Positions 1-11,272 of a stretch of 64,000 nucleotides of DNA are shown here, in pieces (within the stretch, counting starts at the first letter, position 1; the number at the start of each line of letters is the position of its first letter). The stretch covers positions 2,604,001 to 2,668,000 of the forward strand of contig NZ_CP078069.1 of the NCBI RefSeq assembly GCF_019195435.1, in the 5' to 3' direction. The stretch comes from Comamonas sp. NLF-1-9 (GTDB lineage: Bacteria; Pseudomonadota; Gammaproteobacteria; Burkholderiales; Burkholderiaceae_C). Below the pieces are notes generated by a model. The model had not been told where the DNA came from and did not search any database. It saw only the letters and a list, made by a program, of their open reading frames with translations. Made by a program: the position numbers and the translations under genes.

Positions 1-242
1 ATCGGGTGGCACAGCGGGATCAGTTCGCTGGTCTTCTTGCTGGCCATGATGCCGGCGATGCGCGCCACTGCAAGCACGTCGCCCTTCTTCGCGCTGCCGG
101 CGCTGATCTGCTGCAGCGTGGCCGGCTGCATGCGGATGCGGCCGGTGGCCAGCGCGATGCGGTGCGTGGCGCGTTTGGCGCCGACGTCGACCATGTGGGC
201 CTGGCCCTGGGCGTCGAAGTGGGTGAGCGGCGAGTCGGTCAT
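1..242 (-). CDS. moaC: MoaC, cyclic pyranopterin monophosphate synthase (5' part only)
   Basis: Reading leftwards from an ATG at 242, the frame gives about 80 residues beginning [20 protein letters not shown] and running through a segment typical of MoaC, ending at the window edge in SELIPLCHP, the conserved family motif. MoaC acts with MoaA in the first step of molybdenum cofactor synthesis, converting the 8-oxo-GTP derivative into cyclic pyranopterin monophosphate in the cytoplasm. The gene is divergent from the M48 protease gene, with about 70 bases between the two starts. I see no molybdenum-cofactor riboswitch in that gap. The 3' half, which carries the C-terminal active-site residues, lies outside the window. 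Confidence 0.93.
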   Translation of the reverse strand, partial: MTDSPLTHFDAQGQAHMVDVGAKRATHRIALATGRIRMQPATLQQISAGSAKKGDVLAVARIAGIMASKKTSELIPLCHP

Positions 243-311
243 GGCGGCGAAACCTTCAGGGGGAGCGGGCATCATACGGTTTTGCCCTGGGGACAGGTTC
301 CTGAGTCTGGT

Positions 312-1853
312 GTGCAATATTCCAAGCAAAATCGTGCTCTAACGCTTGTGTGGCAAGCGCTGGCAGCTATCGTTATTGTTGTGGCCGCGGCGCTGCCCGC
401 AGAGGCGCTTGCGCAGGCGCTGCCATCGCTTGGCGAGGGCGACGAGATGTCGCTGGCCAGCGAGCGCGCGCTGGGCGAGCGCATCGCCGCCGAGATCTAC
501 CGCGACCCCTCCTACGTGCAAGACCCGGTGCTGCAAGACTATGTGCAGGGGCAACTGGCGCGGCTGATCCAGGCGGCGCTCGCGCGCGGCGAGATGACCG
601 CCGAGATGCACGAGCGCTTTGCCTGGAAGGTGATGCTGGTGCGCGATCGCACGGTCAACGCCTTTGCGCTGCCCGGGGGATTCTTCGGCGTGCACTTGGG
701 GCTGCTGGCGGTGGTGGACGCGCCTGAGCAGCTCGCCTCGGTGCTGGCGCACGAGCTCTCGCACGTCACCCAACGCCACATCCCGCGCCTGATCGCGCAG
801 GAAAAGCGCCAGACGCCTCTGATGATAGGCGCGATGATTCTGGGCGCGATCGCCGCCACGCGCAGCCCCGACGCGGGCCAGGCGCTGATGGTGGGCGGGC
901 AGGCGCTGGCGGTGCAAAACCAGCTCAATTTCTCGCGCGACATGGAGCGCGAGGCCGACCGCGTGGGCCTGGCGCTGATGCAGCCCGCGGGCTTTGCGCC
1001 GCAGGGCTTCGTGGCCATGTTCGACAAGCTGCAGGCGGCCAACCGGCTCAACGACAACGGCAGTTGGCCCTGGCTGCGCAGCCACCCGCTGACCAGCCAG
1101 CGCATTGCCGACATGCATGCGCGCCTGCCGCGCGATCTGGCGCCGCCCGCGCCCGCGCCGCTCACGCACCTGATGGCGCAGGCGCGCGCCCGCGTGCTGA
1201 TGCGCCCTGGCGTGGCGCAGTGGCGCCAATGGCTGGAAGACGGGCAGGATGCCGAGCTGGCCGCGCGCGCGCTGCCCCGGCGCGTCACGGTGCGCACCCA
1301 GGCGGTGCTGGCCGCCATGCAACTGGGCGAATGGAAAAACGCCCGGGCCGCGCTGCTGCTGCTGCAGGCCGACCTGCAGGGCGAGGCGCCGGCGCTGCAA
1401 CAGGCGCGCTGGCTGGGCGCCGAGCTGGAGCTGGCTGCGGGCGACGCGCCCGCCGCGCTCAAGGCGCTGGGCGCGGCCAGTACAGAGCCCACGCGCGCCG
1501 AGCTGCTGCTGCGCACGCGGGTGCTGCTGGCCAACGGCCAGGGCGCTGCCATGGCCGACGCGCTGCAGACTTGGGTCAGCCTGCACCCGGCCGATGGCGG
1601 CGCATGGCAGGCGCTGTCCCAGATCTGGCGCCAGGACGCTCAAATGCTGCGCGCGGTGCGCGCCGAGGCCGAGGTGCAGGCGGCGCACTACGACTATGCC
1701 GGCGCGGTCGACCGCCTGCGCGCCGGCCAGGACCTGGCGCGCAAGAGCGCGGGCGCGCAGGATTACATCGAGGCGTCGATCATCGACACCCGCCTGGCGG
1801 CGGTCAAATCACTGCTTGAGGAACAGACGCGCGAGCGCCGACTCGATGACTAG
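312..1853 (+). CDS. M48 family periplasmic metalloprotease with TPR-like tail (BepA-like)
   Basis: A 513-residue zinc protease of the BepA/YfgC type, which degrades stalled or misfolded outer-membrane proteins in the periplasm. The zinc motif HELSH is at residues 147-151 and the third ligand is a Glu near 214 in the segment [11 protein letters not shown]. The C-terminal half is Ala/Leu-rich and helical, as expected for TPR repeats. I chose the GTG at 312 because it gives an n-region with Lys and Arg, a hydrophobic core and an AEALAQA cleavage region. The open frame extends far upstream but only through antisense moaC; GTG at 348 is the alternative. The signal peptide is encoded by a member of the 44-bp intragenic repeat family. 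The 3' end overlaps the convergent membrane-protein gene by 45 bases. Confidence 0.85.
   Translation: MQYSKQNRALTLVWQALAAIVIVVAAALPAEALAQALPSLGEGDEMSLASERALGERIAAEIYRDPSYVQDPVLQDYVQGQLARLIQAALARGEMTAEMHERFAWKVMLVRDRTVNAFALPGGFFGVHLGLLAVVDAPEQLASVLAHELSHVTQRHIPRLIAQEKRQTPLMIGAMILGAIAATRSPDAGQALMVGGQALAVQNQLNFSRDMEREADRVGLALMQPAGFAPQGFVAMFDKLQAANRLNDNGSWPWLRSHPLTSQRIADMHARLPRDLAPPAPAPLTHLMAQARARVLMRPGVAQWRQWLEDGQDAELAARALPRRVTVRTQAVLAAMQLGEWKNARAALLLLQADLQGEAPALQQARWLGAELELAAGDAPAALKALGAASTEPTRAELLLRTRVLLANGQGAAMADALQTWVSLHPADGGAWQALSQIWRQDAQMLRAVRAEAEVQAAHYDYAGAVDRLRAGQDLARKSAGAQDYIEASIIDTRLAAVKSLLEEQTRERRLDD
327..370 (-). repeat. 44-bp intragenic repeat, copy 1 (M48 protease signal peptide)
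   Basis: Read on the minus strand this segment starts ATAGCTGCCAGCGCTTG and ends ATTTTG, with an internal palindrome (AGCGCTTG ... CAAGCGTT). It matches the purK copy at about 31 of 44 positions by eye. It lies entirely in the translated N-terminus of the protease and supplies most of the signal peptide. Confidence 0.6.
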
Positions 1854-2165
1854 GCCGAGCAGCGAATACAGGAGCGAACCGATCAGCGCCGCGGCAAAGC
1901 CGTGCACCTGAAAGGCCGCGCCCAGCAGGCCCGAGGCGGCCCAGAACATCAGCGCGTTGATCACGAACAGGAACAGCCCGAGCGTGACGACGGTCACCGG
2001 CAGCGTCAGGATGACCAGCACCGGGCGCAGCACCGCGTTCAGCAACCCGATGACGAAGGCCGCGCCCAGGGCGGCGGCAAAGCTGTGCACTTCAACGCCG
2101 CTGTAGAGGTAGGCCACGCACAGCAGCGCCACAGCGTGCAAGGCCCATTTGACAAGTATGCGCAT
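1809..2165 (-). CDS. Small four-helix membrane protein, phage holin superfamily IV (YvlD-like)
   Basis: A 118-residue protein made almost entirely of four hydrophobic helices (about residues 5-23, 28-48, 53-75 and 83-108) with short charged loops, the pattern of the 'phage holin family IV'/YvlD membrane proteins that are common in bacterial chromosomes. Despite the family name there is no phage context here and its role is unknown. It lies 36 bases downstream of the terC-like gene on the same strand, so the two are probably co-transcribed. The 3' end overlaps the end of the convergent M48 protease gene by 45 bases. Confidence 0.85.
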   Translation of the reverse strand: MRILVKWALHAVALLCVAYLYSGVEVHSFAAALGAAFVIGLLNAVLRPVLVILTLPVTVVTLGLFLFVINALMFWAASGLLGAAFQVHGFAAALIGSLLYSLLGLVIESALARLFLKQ

Positions 2166-2201
2166 GGCTTCAGGATAGCATCGCCTGGCGTGGCGCGCGG
2201 C

Positions 2202-2966
2202 TCAGCCGGCGGCCGGCTGCGCCGCCTGGCGCCGCGCCAGCAGCCACTTTCCGAGGGCCAGCACCAGCAGCGCGCCGGCCAGATGCGCGCCGTAGTAGAT
2301 GGCGGGCGGCATGTCGGCCAGGCCATCGGCGCCGAGCGTGCCGAACTTGGGCGCCCACAGCCACTGCTCGGGATGGGTGAAGACCGGGTCGCTCACCAGC
2401 ATGCCGCCGGCAATCCAGCCCAGCAGCATGCCGCCGAGCACGATGACCACCGGAAAGCGCTCCATCAGGCGCATCACCAGCGCCGAGCCGCCGACGATGA
2501 TGGGCACCGAAATCAACAGGCCGAGGATGACCAGCACCAGCTCGTGCGACTGGCCGGCGTTCTTGGCTGCGGCGGCGATCGCGATCACGTTGTCCAGGCT
2601 CATCACCACGTCGGCCACGACGATGGTCTTGATCGCGGCCAGCAGCTTGTCGCTGCCCTGAATGCCTTCGTGTGCGTCTTCCTGCGGCGCAATCAGCTTC
2701 ACGCCTATCCAGACCAGGAGCAGCGCGCCCGCGAGCTTGAGAAAGGGCAGCGTGAGCAGCGACATGGCAAAGACGATGAGCACCACGCGCAGCGCGATCG
2801 CCGCCGCCGTGCCCCAGACGATGCCCTTGGTGCGCTGCGCCGGCGGCAGCTTGCGGCAGGCGAGCGCGATCACCACCGCGTTGTCGCCGCCCAGCAGGAT
2901 GTCGATGACGACGATCTGCCCCAGCGCTATCCAGAAGGGCGCATGCAGAAAAAATTCAAGATCCAT
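2202..2966 (-). CDS. TerC family integral membrane protein (probable Mn2+ exporter)
   Basis: A 254-residue polytopic membrane protein starting MDLEFFLHAPFWIALGQIVV. It has the TerC signature GGDNAVVIAL near residues 28-37 and a second internal repeat VADVVMSLDNVIAIAAAA, with the conserved acidic Asp-Asn pairs in membrane helices. TerC/Alx/YkoY proteins export manganese, in many bacteria to help load secreted metalloenzymes. The start at 2966 is supported by homology; the open frame upstream runs through the leader. That leader carries a yybP-ykoY-like riboswitch and a terminator-like hairpin ending just before the gene, which fits the Mn2+ export function. The small membrane-protein gene follows. 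Confidence 0.92.
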   Translation of the reverse strand: MDLEFFLHAPFWIALGQIVVIDILLGGDNAVVIALACRKLPPAQRTKGIVWGTAAAIALRVVLIVFAMSLLTLPFLKLAGALLLVWIGVKLIAPQEDAHEGIQGSDKLLAAIKTIVVADVVMSLDNVIAIAAAAKNAGQSHELVLVILGLLISVPIIVGGSALVMRLMERFPVVIVLGGMLLGWIAGGMLVSDPVFTHPEQWLWAPKFGTLGADGLADMPPAIYYGAHLAGALLVLALGKWLLARRQAAQPAAG

Positions 2967-2982
2967 GGTTGCTCTGTCCAAA

Positions 2983-3034
2983 AAAACCCGGCGCCCCGCT
3001 TGCGGCGGTGCCTTCCGGTGGGGTTGCGGGTTTT
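2983..3034 (-). terminator. Putative riboswitch-controlled terminator in the terC leader
   Basis: On the minus strand an AAAACCCG arm (3034-3027) pairs with CGGGTTTT (2990-2983). A CCCC/GGGG pairing lies inside, and the U-run continues to 2980. It ends about 14 bases before the terC start codon. This is the position expected of an intrinsic terminator under control of the upstream metal-sensing domain. The stem has internal bulges, and it might instead control ribosome access. Confidence 0.5.
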
Positions 3035-3110
3035 CCGGCAGGGCCTGGGGGCAAATCACGTGCCTTGCGCACACGGACACCTTGGGCCGGGCACGGATCG
3101 CCCCGGGGCC

Positions 3111-3241
3111 CAAGGGTCTTGCTCGGCGCCGCACTTGCTGCGCCTGACGGGCCGGAAGCGCGCAACGCGCTTCGTGATGACGGCCCTGCCATCCGCCCGC
3201 GCCGGCACAGGCCGCGGCGGGCGGGGAGCTACTCCCCCTTG
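3111..3241 (-). promoter_or_regulatory. yybP-ykoY-type (Mn2+) riboswitch aptamer upstream of terC
   Basis: On the transcribed minus strand the segment opens with CAAGGGGGAGTAGC and closes with GCAAGACCCTTG. The terminal CAAGGG/CCCTTG arms form P1. GGGGAGUAGC and the AAGACC turn are the hallmark conserved strands of the yybP-ykoY motif, and GCCGUCAUCACG lies between them. This RNA binds Mn2+ and is characteristically found upstream of terC/alx and mntP genes. Here it sits about 145 bases upstream of a terC-family start, with a terminator-like hairpin between. Boundaries are by eye. Confidence 0.75.
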
Positions 3242-3306
3242 AAGGGTGCGCATTAGACCACAGCGCGGCCTATGATGCCCGCATCACCGTCTCCATTGCT
3301 CACCGC

Positions 3307-3612
3307 ATGCAGCGCCTGACCCAAGCCCCGAACATCGCGATCGCCACCGTCTGGCGCGATCTGCTGTGCGAGGCGGGTTTTGCCGCGACGGTGCAGCGCC
3401 AGTACCTGAGTTCGGCCGCCGGGCAGTTGCCGCCCAGCGAATGCCTGCCCGAGATCTGGCTGGAACACGCCGAGCACCTGCCCCAGGCGCGCGCGCTGCT
3501 GGCCGAGCTGCGCCGCCTGCCCCAGCGGCGCTGGTGCTGCCCCTCCTGCGGCGAGATGGTGGAGGGCGGCTTTGAGCAGTGCTGGAACTGCGGCGCGCTG
3601 ATGCCGCGCTGA
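3307..3612 (+). CDS. DUF2007 / zinc-ribbon protein
   Basis: A 101-residue protein. The N-terminal ~65 residues resemble the DUF2007 'putative signal transducing protein' fold (short alpha-beta segment, EIWLEHAEHLPQARALLAEL). The C-terminus is a zinc ribbon with CCPSCGEMV near residues 78-86 and CWNCGALMPR at the end, i.e. two CxxC knuckles. The biochemical role is unknown. The gene stands alone: the terC leader runs away from it on the left and the convergent yaeQ gene ends 10 bases downstream. Confidence 0.8.
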   Translation: MQRLTQAPNIAIATVWRDLLCEAGFAATVQRQYLSSAAGQLPPSECLPEIWLEHAEHLPQARALLAELRRLPQRRWCCPSCGEMVEGGFEQCWNCGALMPR

Positions 3613-3621
3613 AGGCCGCGC

Positions 3622-4182
3622 CTACTGCCAGCGCAGCGGCTCCAGCATCACGCTGGCCCGGGCGTTGCCCAGGGTGAGCACGCCCTCCTGCACGGTCGCC
3701 TGCAGGCTCATGTTGCGTTCGGCCAGGCTGGCCAGCTCGCGCGCTGGCGCATCGGGCAGGCGCCAGACCTGCAGCTTGGCCAGGCGCGCGAGCTTCGGCC
3801 CCATCGCGCGCCACCAGATGTCGGCGGCGCCCTGGTAGGCGTAGACCAGCACCGCGTCGGCCTGGCTGCAGGCCTTGAGCAGCGGTTTTTCCTCGGGCTG
3901 GCCCACCTCCAGCCACAGCCGGGTGCGGCCGGTGAAGTCGCGCAGCAGCACGTCGGGCTCGTCCGGGTTGGACAGGCCGGCGCCAAAGCCCAGCTGCCCG
4001 TCGCCGCCGCACAGCTCCTGCAACTGGTGCGCCTGCAGCGCCAGCGCGGCCAGGCGCACCATCATGCGTTCGTCGGTTTCGCTCGGGTGGCGCGCCAGGG
4101 TCAGCGCATGGTCGGCGTAGTAGCCGTGGTCGATGTCGGCCACGGCCAGTTGTGCCTTGAAGATGGTGGATTTGAGTGCCAT
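3622..4182 (-). CDS. yaeQ: YaeQ family protein
   Basis: A 186-residue protein colinear with YaeQ: MALKSTIFKAQLAVADID at the start, HPSETDERMMVRLAALAL near residues 32-49, FGAGLSNPDEPDVLLRDF near 65-82 and LWLEVGQPEEKPL near 90. YaeQ has a compact PD-(D/E)XK nuclease-like fold; the DEPDV, LEVGQP and later KL residues occupy nuclease-like positions, but no activity is established. It was once proposed as a suppressor of rfaH defects, a claim later disputed. It ends convergently with the zinc-ribbon gene and is followed upstream by purB on the same strand, about 130 bases apart. Confidence 0.93.
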   Translation of the reverse strand: MALKSTIFKAQLAVADIDHGYYADHALTLARHPSETDERMMVRLAALALQAHQLQELCGGDGQLGFGAGLSNPDEPDVLLRDFTGRTRLWLEVGQPEEKPLLKACSQADAVLVYAYQGAADIWWRAMGPKLARLAKLQVWRLPDAPARELASLAERNMSLQATVQEGVLTLGNARASVMLEPLRWQ

Positions 4183-4313
4183 GGGACAAGCTGCTGCGCG
4201 CTGGTTTCACGCCCTCGCCGGCGGGGGTGGGGCACGGCGCGCCGCCGCACCCGGAGCCGGTAGACGGGCCGGCCCCGATCCCGGCCTTCCCCCGGCGGTG
4301 GAAGAAGCGGGCA

Positions 4314-6504
<2,191 letters not shown>

Positions 6505-6867
6505 TGCGCATAAAAAAGCCGCGAAGCGCCCTGAAACGAAGGAAGAGAGGGAGGGAGGAGAGGCCGCCTCAGGATTTCAACCGGGTTGCCGGAAGGCTTC
6601 GCAACTGTAAAACGTCAGATTCGTCCGTGTGATGCTACTGCAGAACCTGCTCTGCCGCTGTCCTGTTCTGGGAGCGGGGCAAAAAGCCAAAGTTCCACGC
6701 GCACGTGGGGAATATTTGTTTCGCACAGGTTTCAGAAGTCACGAGGGCGACAGTTTCGCCCGCGGTCCGCGGACTCCGGCCGGGGCCGCGCGGCCTTGCT
6801 GCAGCCGGCCTTGCGCGCGCCTTTGCGCCCAGCCTGCGGCCGGCGCGCCAGGCGTAGTAAGCACACC
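6505..6867. other. Intergenic stretch with no gene recognised
   Basis: About 360 bases between the GST hairpin and the end of the efflux permease gene. It contains a purine-rich tract (about 6540-6562) and a moderately AT-richer core (about 6600-6740). No open frame with recognisable protein character, no RNA gene and no convincing promoter is visible; it may hold the 3' untranslated end of the efflux operon. Confidence 0.5.
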
Positions 6868-9800
6868 TCAGCGCGGAGCGGCGGCGCCGGGGTCGGCTTT
6901 GGCGCGGTGCAGGCCGCGCGCGATCCAGCGCTCGAAGTCGTCCACGTAGGTGAACACCGCAGGCACCACCAGAAGACTGAGCACGGTCGACGTCAGCAGG
7001 CCGCCGATCACCGCCATCGCCATGGGCGAGCGAAAGCTCATGTCCGCATCGCCCAGGCCCAGCGCCACCGGGGCCATGCCAGCGCCCATGGCCAGCGTGG
7101 TCATGATGATGGGGCGGGCGCGCTTGTGGCAGGCATCCAGCAGTGCCGCGAGCCGCTCCATGCCCTGCTCGCGCTGGGCGGTGATGGCGTACTCCACCAG
7201 CAGGATGGAATTCTTGGTGGCAATGCCCATGAGCATCACCAGCCCGATCAGCGAGGGCATGGAAAAGCTCTGGTGCGCGAGCAGCAGCGCGACGAAGGCC
7301 CCGCCCAGCGACAGCGGCAAGGCCACCAGGATGGTGAAGGGCTGCAGCAAATCCTTGAACAGCGTGACCAGCACGATGTAGATGCAGACCACGCCGGTGA
7401 GCATGGCAATGCCGAAGCTGCCGAACAGCTCGGTCATCATCTCCGCATCGCCCACGTCCACCAGCCGCACGCTGGCGGGCATGTTCTGGATGGCGGGCAG
7501 CTCGCGCACCGCCTGCGTGACCTCGCCCAGGCCGCGGCTGCCCAGCTCGATCTCGAAGCGCACGTTGCGCGCGCGGTCGTAGCGGCGAATCACCGCCGGC
7601 CCGCCCGAGAGGCTGAGCGTGGCCACCTCGCCCAGGCGCACCGGGCCCTTTTGCCCCGGCACCTGGAGGCGCTCGAGCACCGAGAGGTCTTCGCGCGCCG
7701 CGTCATCGAGGCGCACCACGATGGGCACCTGGCGCTGGGCCACGTTGAGCTTGGCCAGATTCTGCTCGTAGTCTCCGACGGTGGCCACGCGCAGGGTTTC
7801 GGCGATTGCGGCGCTGGTCACGCCCAGATCGGCCGCGCGGGCAAAGTCGGGCTGCACGTAGATCTCGGGGCGCACCAGGCTCGCGGTGGAGGTGACGCCG
7901 CCAATGCCGGCGATGGTGCGTATGCCGCGCTCCACCTCGCGCGCGCTGCGGTCCAGCGCGGCCGGGTCGTCGCTGGAGAGCGTCATCATGTATTTGTCGT
8001 TGGAGCCGCCCAGGCCCACGCGCACGCGCGCGCCGGGCAGGTCGGCCATGGCGGCGCGCAGGCGCTCTTCCATTACCTGCTTGGTCGGGCGTTCGCCGCG
8101 CGGCGTCATGCGCAGCGTGAGCGTGGCCTTGCGCGGGTCGGCCGCACCGGCGCCGGTGGCGGGGTCGGCGCCAGCGCTGCCCCCGCCTATGGTGCTGTAG
8201 ATGGTTTCGATGTGCCCGACCTGCATGGCTCGGCGCGTGGCTTCGATGACCAGGGCCTCGGTCTCGGGCAGCAGCGTGCCCGGGGGCAGCTCCAGATTCA
8301 CCTGGGTCTGGGCGTTGTTGTCCGCCGGCATGAAGCCCGAGGGCAGCAGCGGAATCAGCGCGAGCGAGCCAATGAAGAACAGCAGCGCCAGCACCAGCGT
8401 GGTGAAGCGGTGGTGCAGGCACCAGCCCACCGCATGCATGTAGGCGGTGAGCCAGCGCGGCTCGCGGTGCGCCTGCTTGACCGGCTTGAGCAGGTAAGCG
8501 CACATCATGGGCGTGAGCATGCGCGCGACGACGAGCGAGGCGAACACCGCCAGCGCCGCCGTCCAGCCGAACTGCTTGAAAAAGCGCCCGGGAATGCCGC
8601 TCATGAAGGCCGTAGGCAGGAACACTGCGATCAGCGTGAAGGTAGTGGCGACCACTGCCAGACCGATCTCGTCGGCCGCCTCCATCGCCGCCTGGTAGGG
8701 GCTCTTGCCCATGCCCTGGTGGCGCACGATGTTCTCCACCTCGACGATGGCGTCGTCCACCAGGATGCCGACCACCAGCGACAGCGCCAGCAGCGTCAGG
8801 ATGTTGATGGAAAAGCCCAGGTAGTGCATGCCCACGAAGGCCGGAATCATGGACAACGGCAGCGCCACCGCCGAGATCAGCGTGGCACGAAACGAACGCA
8901 AAAAGAGCCACACCACCACCACCGCCAGAGCAGCACCTTCGTAGAGCAGGCGCATGGAGCTGTCGTACTCCTCCTGCGCGATGTCCACGAAGTCCACCGT
9001 CTTGGTCAGTTGCAGGTGCGGGTAGTCGGCCTCGAGCTGGCGCAGCACCTGTTGCACGCCCGCGCCCACCTCCACTTCGCTTGCGCCCTTGCTGCGCGAG
9101 ACCTCAAAGCCGATCACCTTGCTCTCGCCCAGCAGCGCGGCGGCGCGGGGCTCGGCGTGGGTGTCCTGTACGCTGGCAAGCTGGTCCAGGCGCACCGTGC
9201 GCCCGCCCGCCAGCGGGATCTGCAGCGCGGCGATTTCCTCGGCGGTGCGCACCGTGGCCAGGGTGCGCACGGGCTGCTCGTTGCTGCCCAGGTCGGTGCG
9301 CCCGCCGGCGCTTTCCAACTGCACCATGCGCAGCTGGCGCGAGACATCGGCGGCCGTCGCGCCCAGCGCCTGCAGCTTGAGCGGATCGAGCAGCACCCGC
9401 ACCTCGCGCGTGACGCCGCCCACGCGCGCTACCGCACCCACGCCGGGCACCGCCAGCAGGCGCCGCTGCAGCGTGTCGTCGACGAACCAGGACAGGGTCT
9501 CGTCGTCCCAGCGGCTCGAAGCGATCGCGTAGGCGAGGATGGGCTGGCTGTTCAAGTCGAACTTGGCGATGACCGGGTCGCGCACGTCGGCCGGCAGGTC
9601 GGCGCGCACCCGGGCGACGGCGGTGCGCACGTCGTCCACCGCCTCCTGGCCGGGCTTTTCCAGCACGTATTCGGCGGCGATGCTGACCATGCCGTCGGTC
9701 AGCGTGCTGGTGATGTGCTTGAGCCCTTGCGTCGTCGCAATCGCGTTTTCCAGCCGCTGCGCGACGTTGCTCTCCAGCTGCTCGGGCGCTGCGCCGGGCA

Positions 9801-9951
9801 GGGCGGCAGTGACGATGACCACCGGCAGGTCCATGTCCGGGAAGTTCTGCACCTTCATCGAACTGAAGGACAGCAGCCCTGCCAGCGTCAGCAGCACGAA
9901 GGCCATCGCCGCTGGCACGGGGTTGCGTATGGCCCAGGCGGAAACGTTCAT
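6868..9951 (-). CDS. RND efflux transporter permease subunit (AcrB/MexF-like)
   Basis: A 1027-residue inner-membrane proton antiporter of the RND superfamily. It starts MNVSAWAIRNPVPAAMAFVLL (first membrane helix). The proton-relay Asp pair is at residues 399-400 in VGILVDDAIVEVENIVRH, and the matching helix of the second half is GIATKNSILLVEYA. Two large periplasmic loops follow helices 1 and 7, as usual. With the adaptor encoded 3 bases upstream it should form a tripartite pump, but no outer-membrane channel gene is adjacent, so a TolC-like protein must come from elsewhere. The substrate cannot be told from sequence. Length is typical of the family. Confidence 0.95.
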   Translation of the reverse strand: MNVSAWAIRNPVPAAMAFVLLTLAGLLSFSSMKVQNFPDMDLPVVIVTAALPGAAPEQLESNVAQRLENAIATTQGLKHITSTLTDGMVSIAAEYVLEKPGQEAVDDVRTAVARVRADLPADVRDPVIAKFDLNSQPILAYAIASSRWDDETLSWFVDDTLQRRLLAVPGVGAVARVGGVTREVRVLLDPLKLQALGATAADVSRQLRMVQLESAGGRTDLGSNEQPVRTLATVRTAEEIAALQIPLAGGRTVRLDQLASVQDTHAEPRAAALLGESKVIGFEVSRSKGASEVEVGAGVQQVLRQLEADYPHLQLTKTVDFVDIAQEEYDSSMRLLYEGAALAVVVVWLFLRSFRATLISAVALPLSMIPAFVGMHYLGFSINILTLLALSLVVGILVDDAIVEVENIVRHQGMGKSPYQAAMEAADEIGLAVVATTFTLIAVFLPTAFMSGIPGRFFKQFGWTAALAVFASLVVARMLTPMMCAYLLKPVKQAHREPRWLTAYMHAVGWCLHHRFTTLVLALLFFIGSLALIPLLPSGFMPADNNAQTQVNLELPPGTLLPETEALVIEATRRAMQVGHIETIYSTIGGGSAGADPATGAGAADPRKATLTLRMTPRGERPTKQVMEERLRAAMADLPGARVRVGLGGSNDKYMMTLSSDDPAALDRSAREVERGIRTIAGIGGVTSTASLVRPEIYVQPDFARAADLGVTSAAIAETLRVATVGDYEQNLAKLNVAQRQVPIVVRLDDAAREDLSVLERLQVPGQKGPVRLGEVATLSLSGGPAVIRRYDRARNVRFEIELGSRGLGEVTQAVRELPAIQNMPASVRLVDVGDAEMMTELFGSFGIAMLTGVVCIYIVLVTLFKDLLQPFTILVALPLSLGGAFVALLLAHQSFSMPSLIGLVMLMGIATKNSILLVEYAITAQREQGMERLAALLDACHKRARPIIMTTLAMGAGMAPVALGLGDADMSFRSPMAMAVIGGLLTSTVLSLLVVPAVFTYVDDFERWIARGLHRAKADPGAAAPR

Positions 9952-9954
9952 GGC

Positions 9955-11082
9955 TTACTTTGTTTTTGTAGCTGCTTGCGCTTTGTTGGCGGGCGTTTGG
10001 GCCGGATTTTGTTCAGATTCCTGCACCACCCGCACCAGGTCGCCGTCGTTCAGGAAGGTGCCGCCGCGCTGTACGATGCGCGCGCCCTCTTGCAGCCCTT
10101 CGGTGATTTCCACGCGCTCGCCGCTGCGCTGGCCGGTGTGCACGCGCTTGAGGATCACGTGGTCGCTGCCCTGCAGCTCGAAGACGCTCGGAAAGCCGTC
10201 GCGCACCACCACGGAGGCGAGCGGCACCGTCAGCGTCTGCCGCTCGCCGAGCACGAAGCGGCCGCTTGCGTACATGCCGGCGCGCAGGCGCGGGTCGGGC
10301 GGCAAGTCCACATAGACCAAGGCGTTGCGCGTGGCCACGTCTACCGTCGGGCCCAGCATGCGCACCTTGCCCTGCACCTGGCCGCCGCCCGGGGTGCTGA
10401 CCAGGGCGCGCACGCCAGGCGTGAGCAGCGCCAGGTCGGCGGCGCCGACCTCGGCGCGCCACTCCAGACGCCCCTGGCGCACCATGCGAAAGAGCTCGGT
10501 GCCCGCGCCCACCACCGCGCCCACCGTGGCGCCGCGCGCCGAGATCACGCCGGCGTCGGGCGCGCGCACCTCGGTGTGCGCCAGGCGCAGCTGCTGCGTG
10601 CCCAGCTGCGCCTTGGCCGAGGCCACGCTGGCCAGCGCGCTCTGCTCGGCGGTGGCGTATTGCTGTATCTGCTGCTGGCTCATCGCGCCGCTGCCGGCCA
10701 GCGCGCGGGCGCGCTCGGCATTGGCGCGGGCTTCGGCCACCGCCGCTTCGGCCTGCTGCACGGCCGCGCGCGCCTGCGCCACGTCGCCCTGCACCAGGTC
10801 GGTGGCAAAGCGCGCCAGCACTTGGCCCTTGCGCACCACATCGCCCACGTTGACCAGCACCTCGGCAATGCGCAGGCCGCCGATCTCGGCGCCTATGCTC
10901 GCCTCCTGCCAGGCGGCAATGTTGCCGTTGGCAGAAAAGTGCGCGGTCAGCTCGGTGCGCTCGGCGGTGGTGGTGGTCACCGTCAGCGCCGGCTGGGCTT
11001 TCGGCGGGGCGTCTTGCGCCAGGCTCGCGCGACAGCCAAGCGCGGCGAGCAGGGCGATCGCTGGGAACAGGGAGGGCGGCAT
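9955..11082 (-). CDS. RND efflux periplasmic adaptor (membrane fusion protein)
   Basis: A 375-residue adaptor. Residues 1-23 form an export signal (LFPAIALLAALGCRASLAQ; a Cys is present but not a clean lipobox). Then come the lipoyl half ASIGAEIGGLRIAEVLVNVGDVVRKGQVLARF, a hairpin coiled coil (about residues 100-160, rich in Ala, Glu, Gln) and the second lipoyl/beta-barrel halves. It links the downstream permease to an outer-membrane channel. The start is the ATG at 11082 because upstream in-frame sequence is not protein-like. The last ~20 codons (SEQNPAQTPANKAQAATKTK) are formed by a copy of the 44-bp intragenic repeat. First gene of the two-gene efflux operon. Confidence 0.93.
   Translation of the reverse strand: MPPSLFPAIALLAALGCRASLAQDAPPKAQPALTVTTTTAERTELTAHFSANGNIAAWQEASIGAEIGGLRIAEVLVNVGDVVRKGQVLARFATDLVQGDVAQARAAVQQAEAAVAEARANAERARALAGSGAMSQQQIQQYATAEQSALASVASAKAQLGTQQLRLAHTEVRAPDAGVISARGATVGAVVGAGTELFRMVRQGRLEWRAEVGAADLALLTPGVRALVSTPGGGQVQGKVRMLGPTVDVATRNALVYVDLPPDPRLRAGMYASGRFVLGERQTLTVPLASVVVRDGFPSVFELQGSDHVILKRVHTGQRSGERVEITEGLQEGARIVQRGGTFLNDGDLVRVVQESEQNPAQTPANKAQAATKTK
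9968..10011 (+). repeat. 44-bp intragenic repeat, copy 2 (efflux adaptor C-terminus)
   Basis: Plus-strand sequence starts GTAGCTGCTTGCGCTT and ends GCCGGATTTTG. It matches copy 1 at about 29 of 44 positions by eye. It lies antisense in the adaptor gene and encodes its low-complexity Ala/Lys/Gln tail. Confidence 0.55.
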
Positions 11083-11272
11083 GGGCGGCAAAAAATGCAA
11101 AACCGCTAGTGTCGCATGCAAGCCGCATGCGGGTTGCCGCGCAGCCCGGCAGGCTGTCGCCCCGTCCGCCTCCGCGTTCTGCACCGCGCTCGCCGGGGCA
11201 AGCACGCCGCGCGGCGTGATGCCGGCAAGCGCGGTGACCGGGCCTTGCGCGCCGGGCAGGTTCGGGCGGATG

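Noticed and set aside
6586..11109. 1507-codon open frame on the plus strand opposite the efflux genes
   Set aside because: It is the antisense of two well-supported RND genes. Its translation is His/Gln/Arg-rich low complexity, typical of shadow frames in high-GC DNA.
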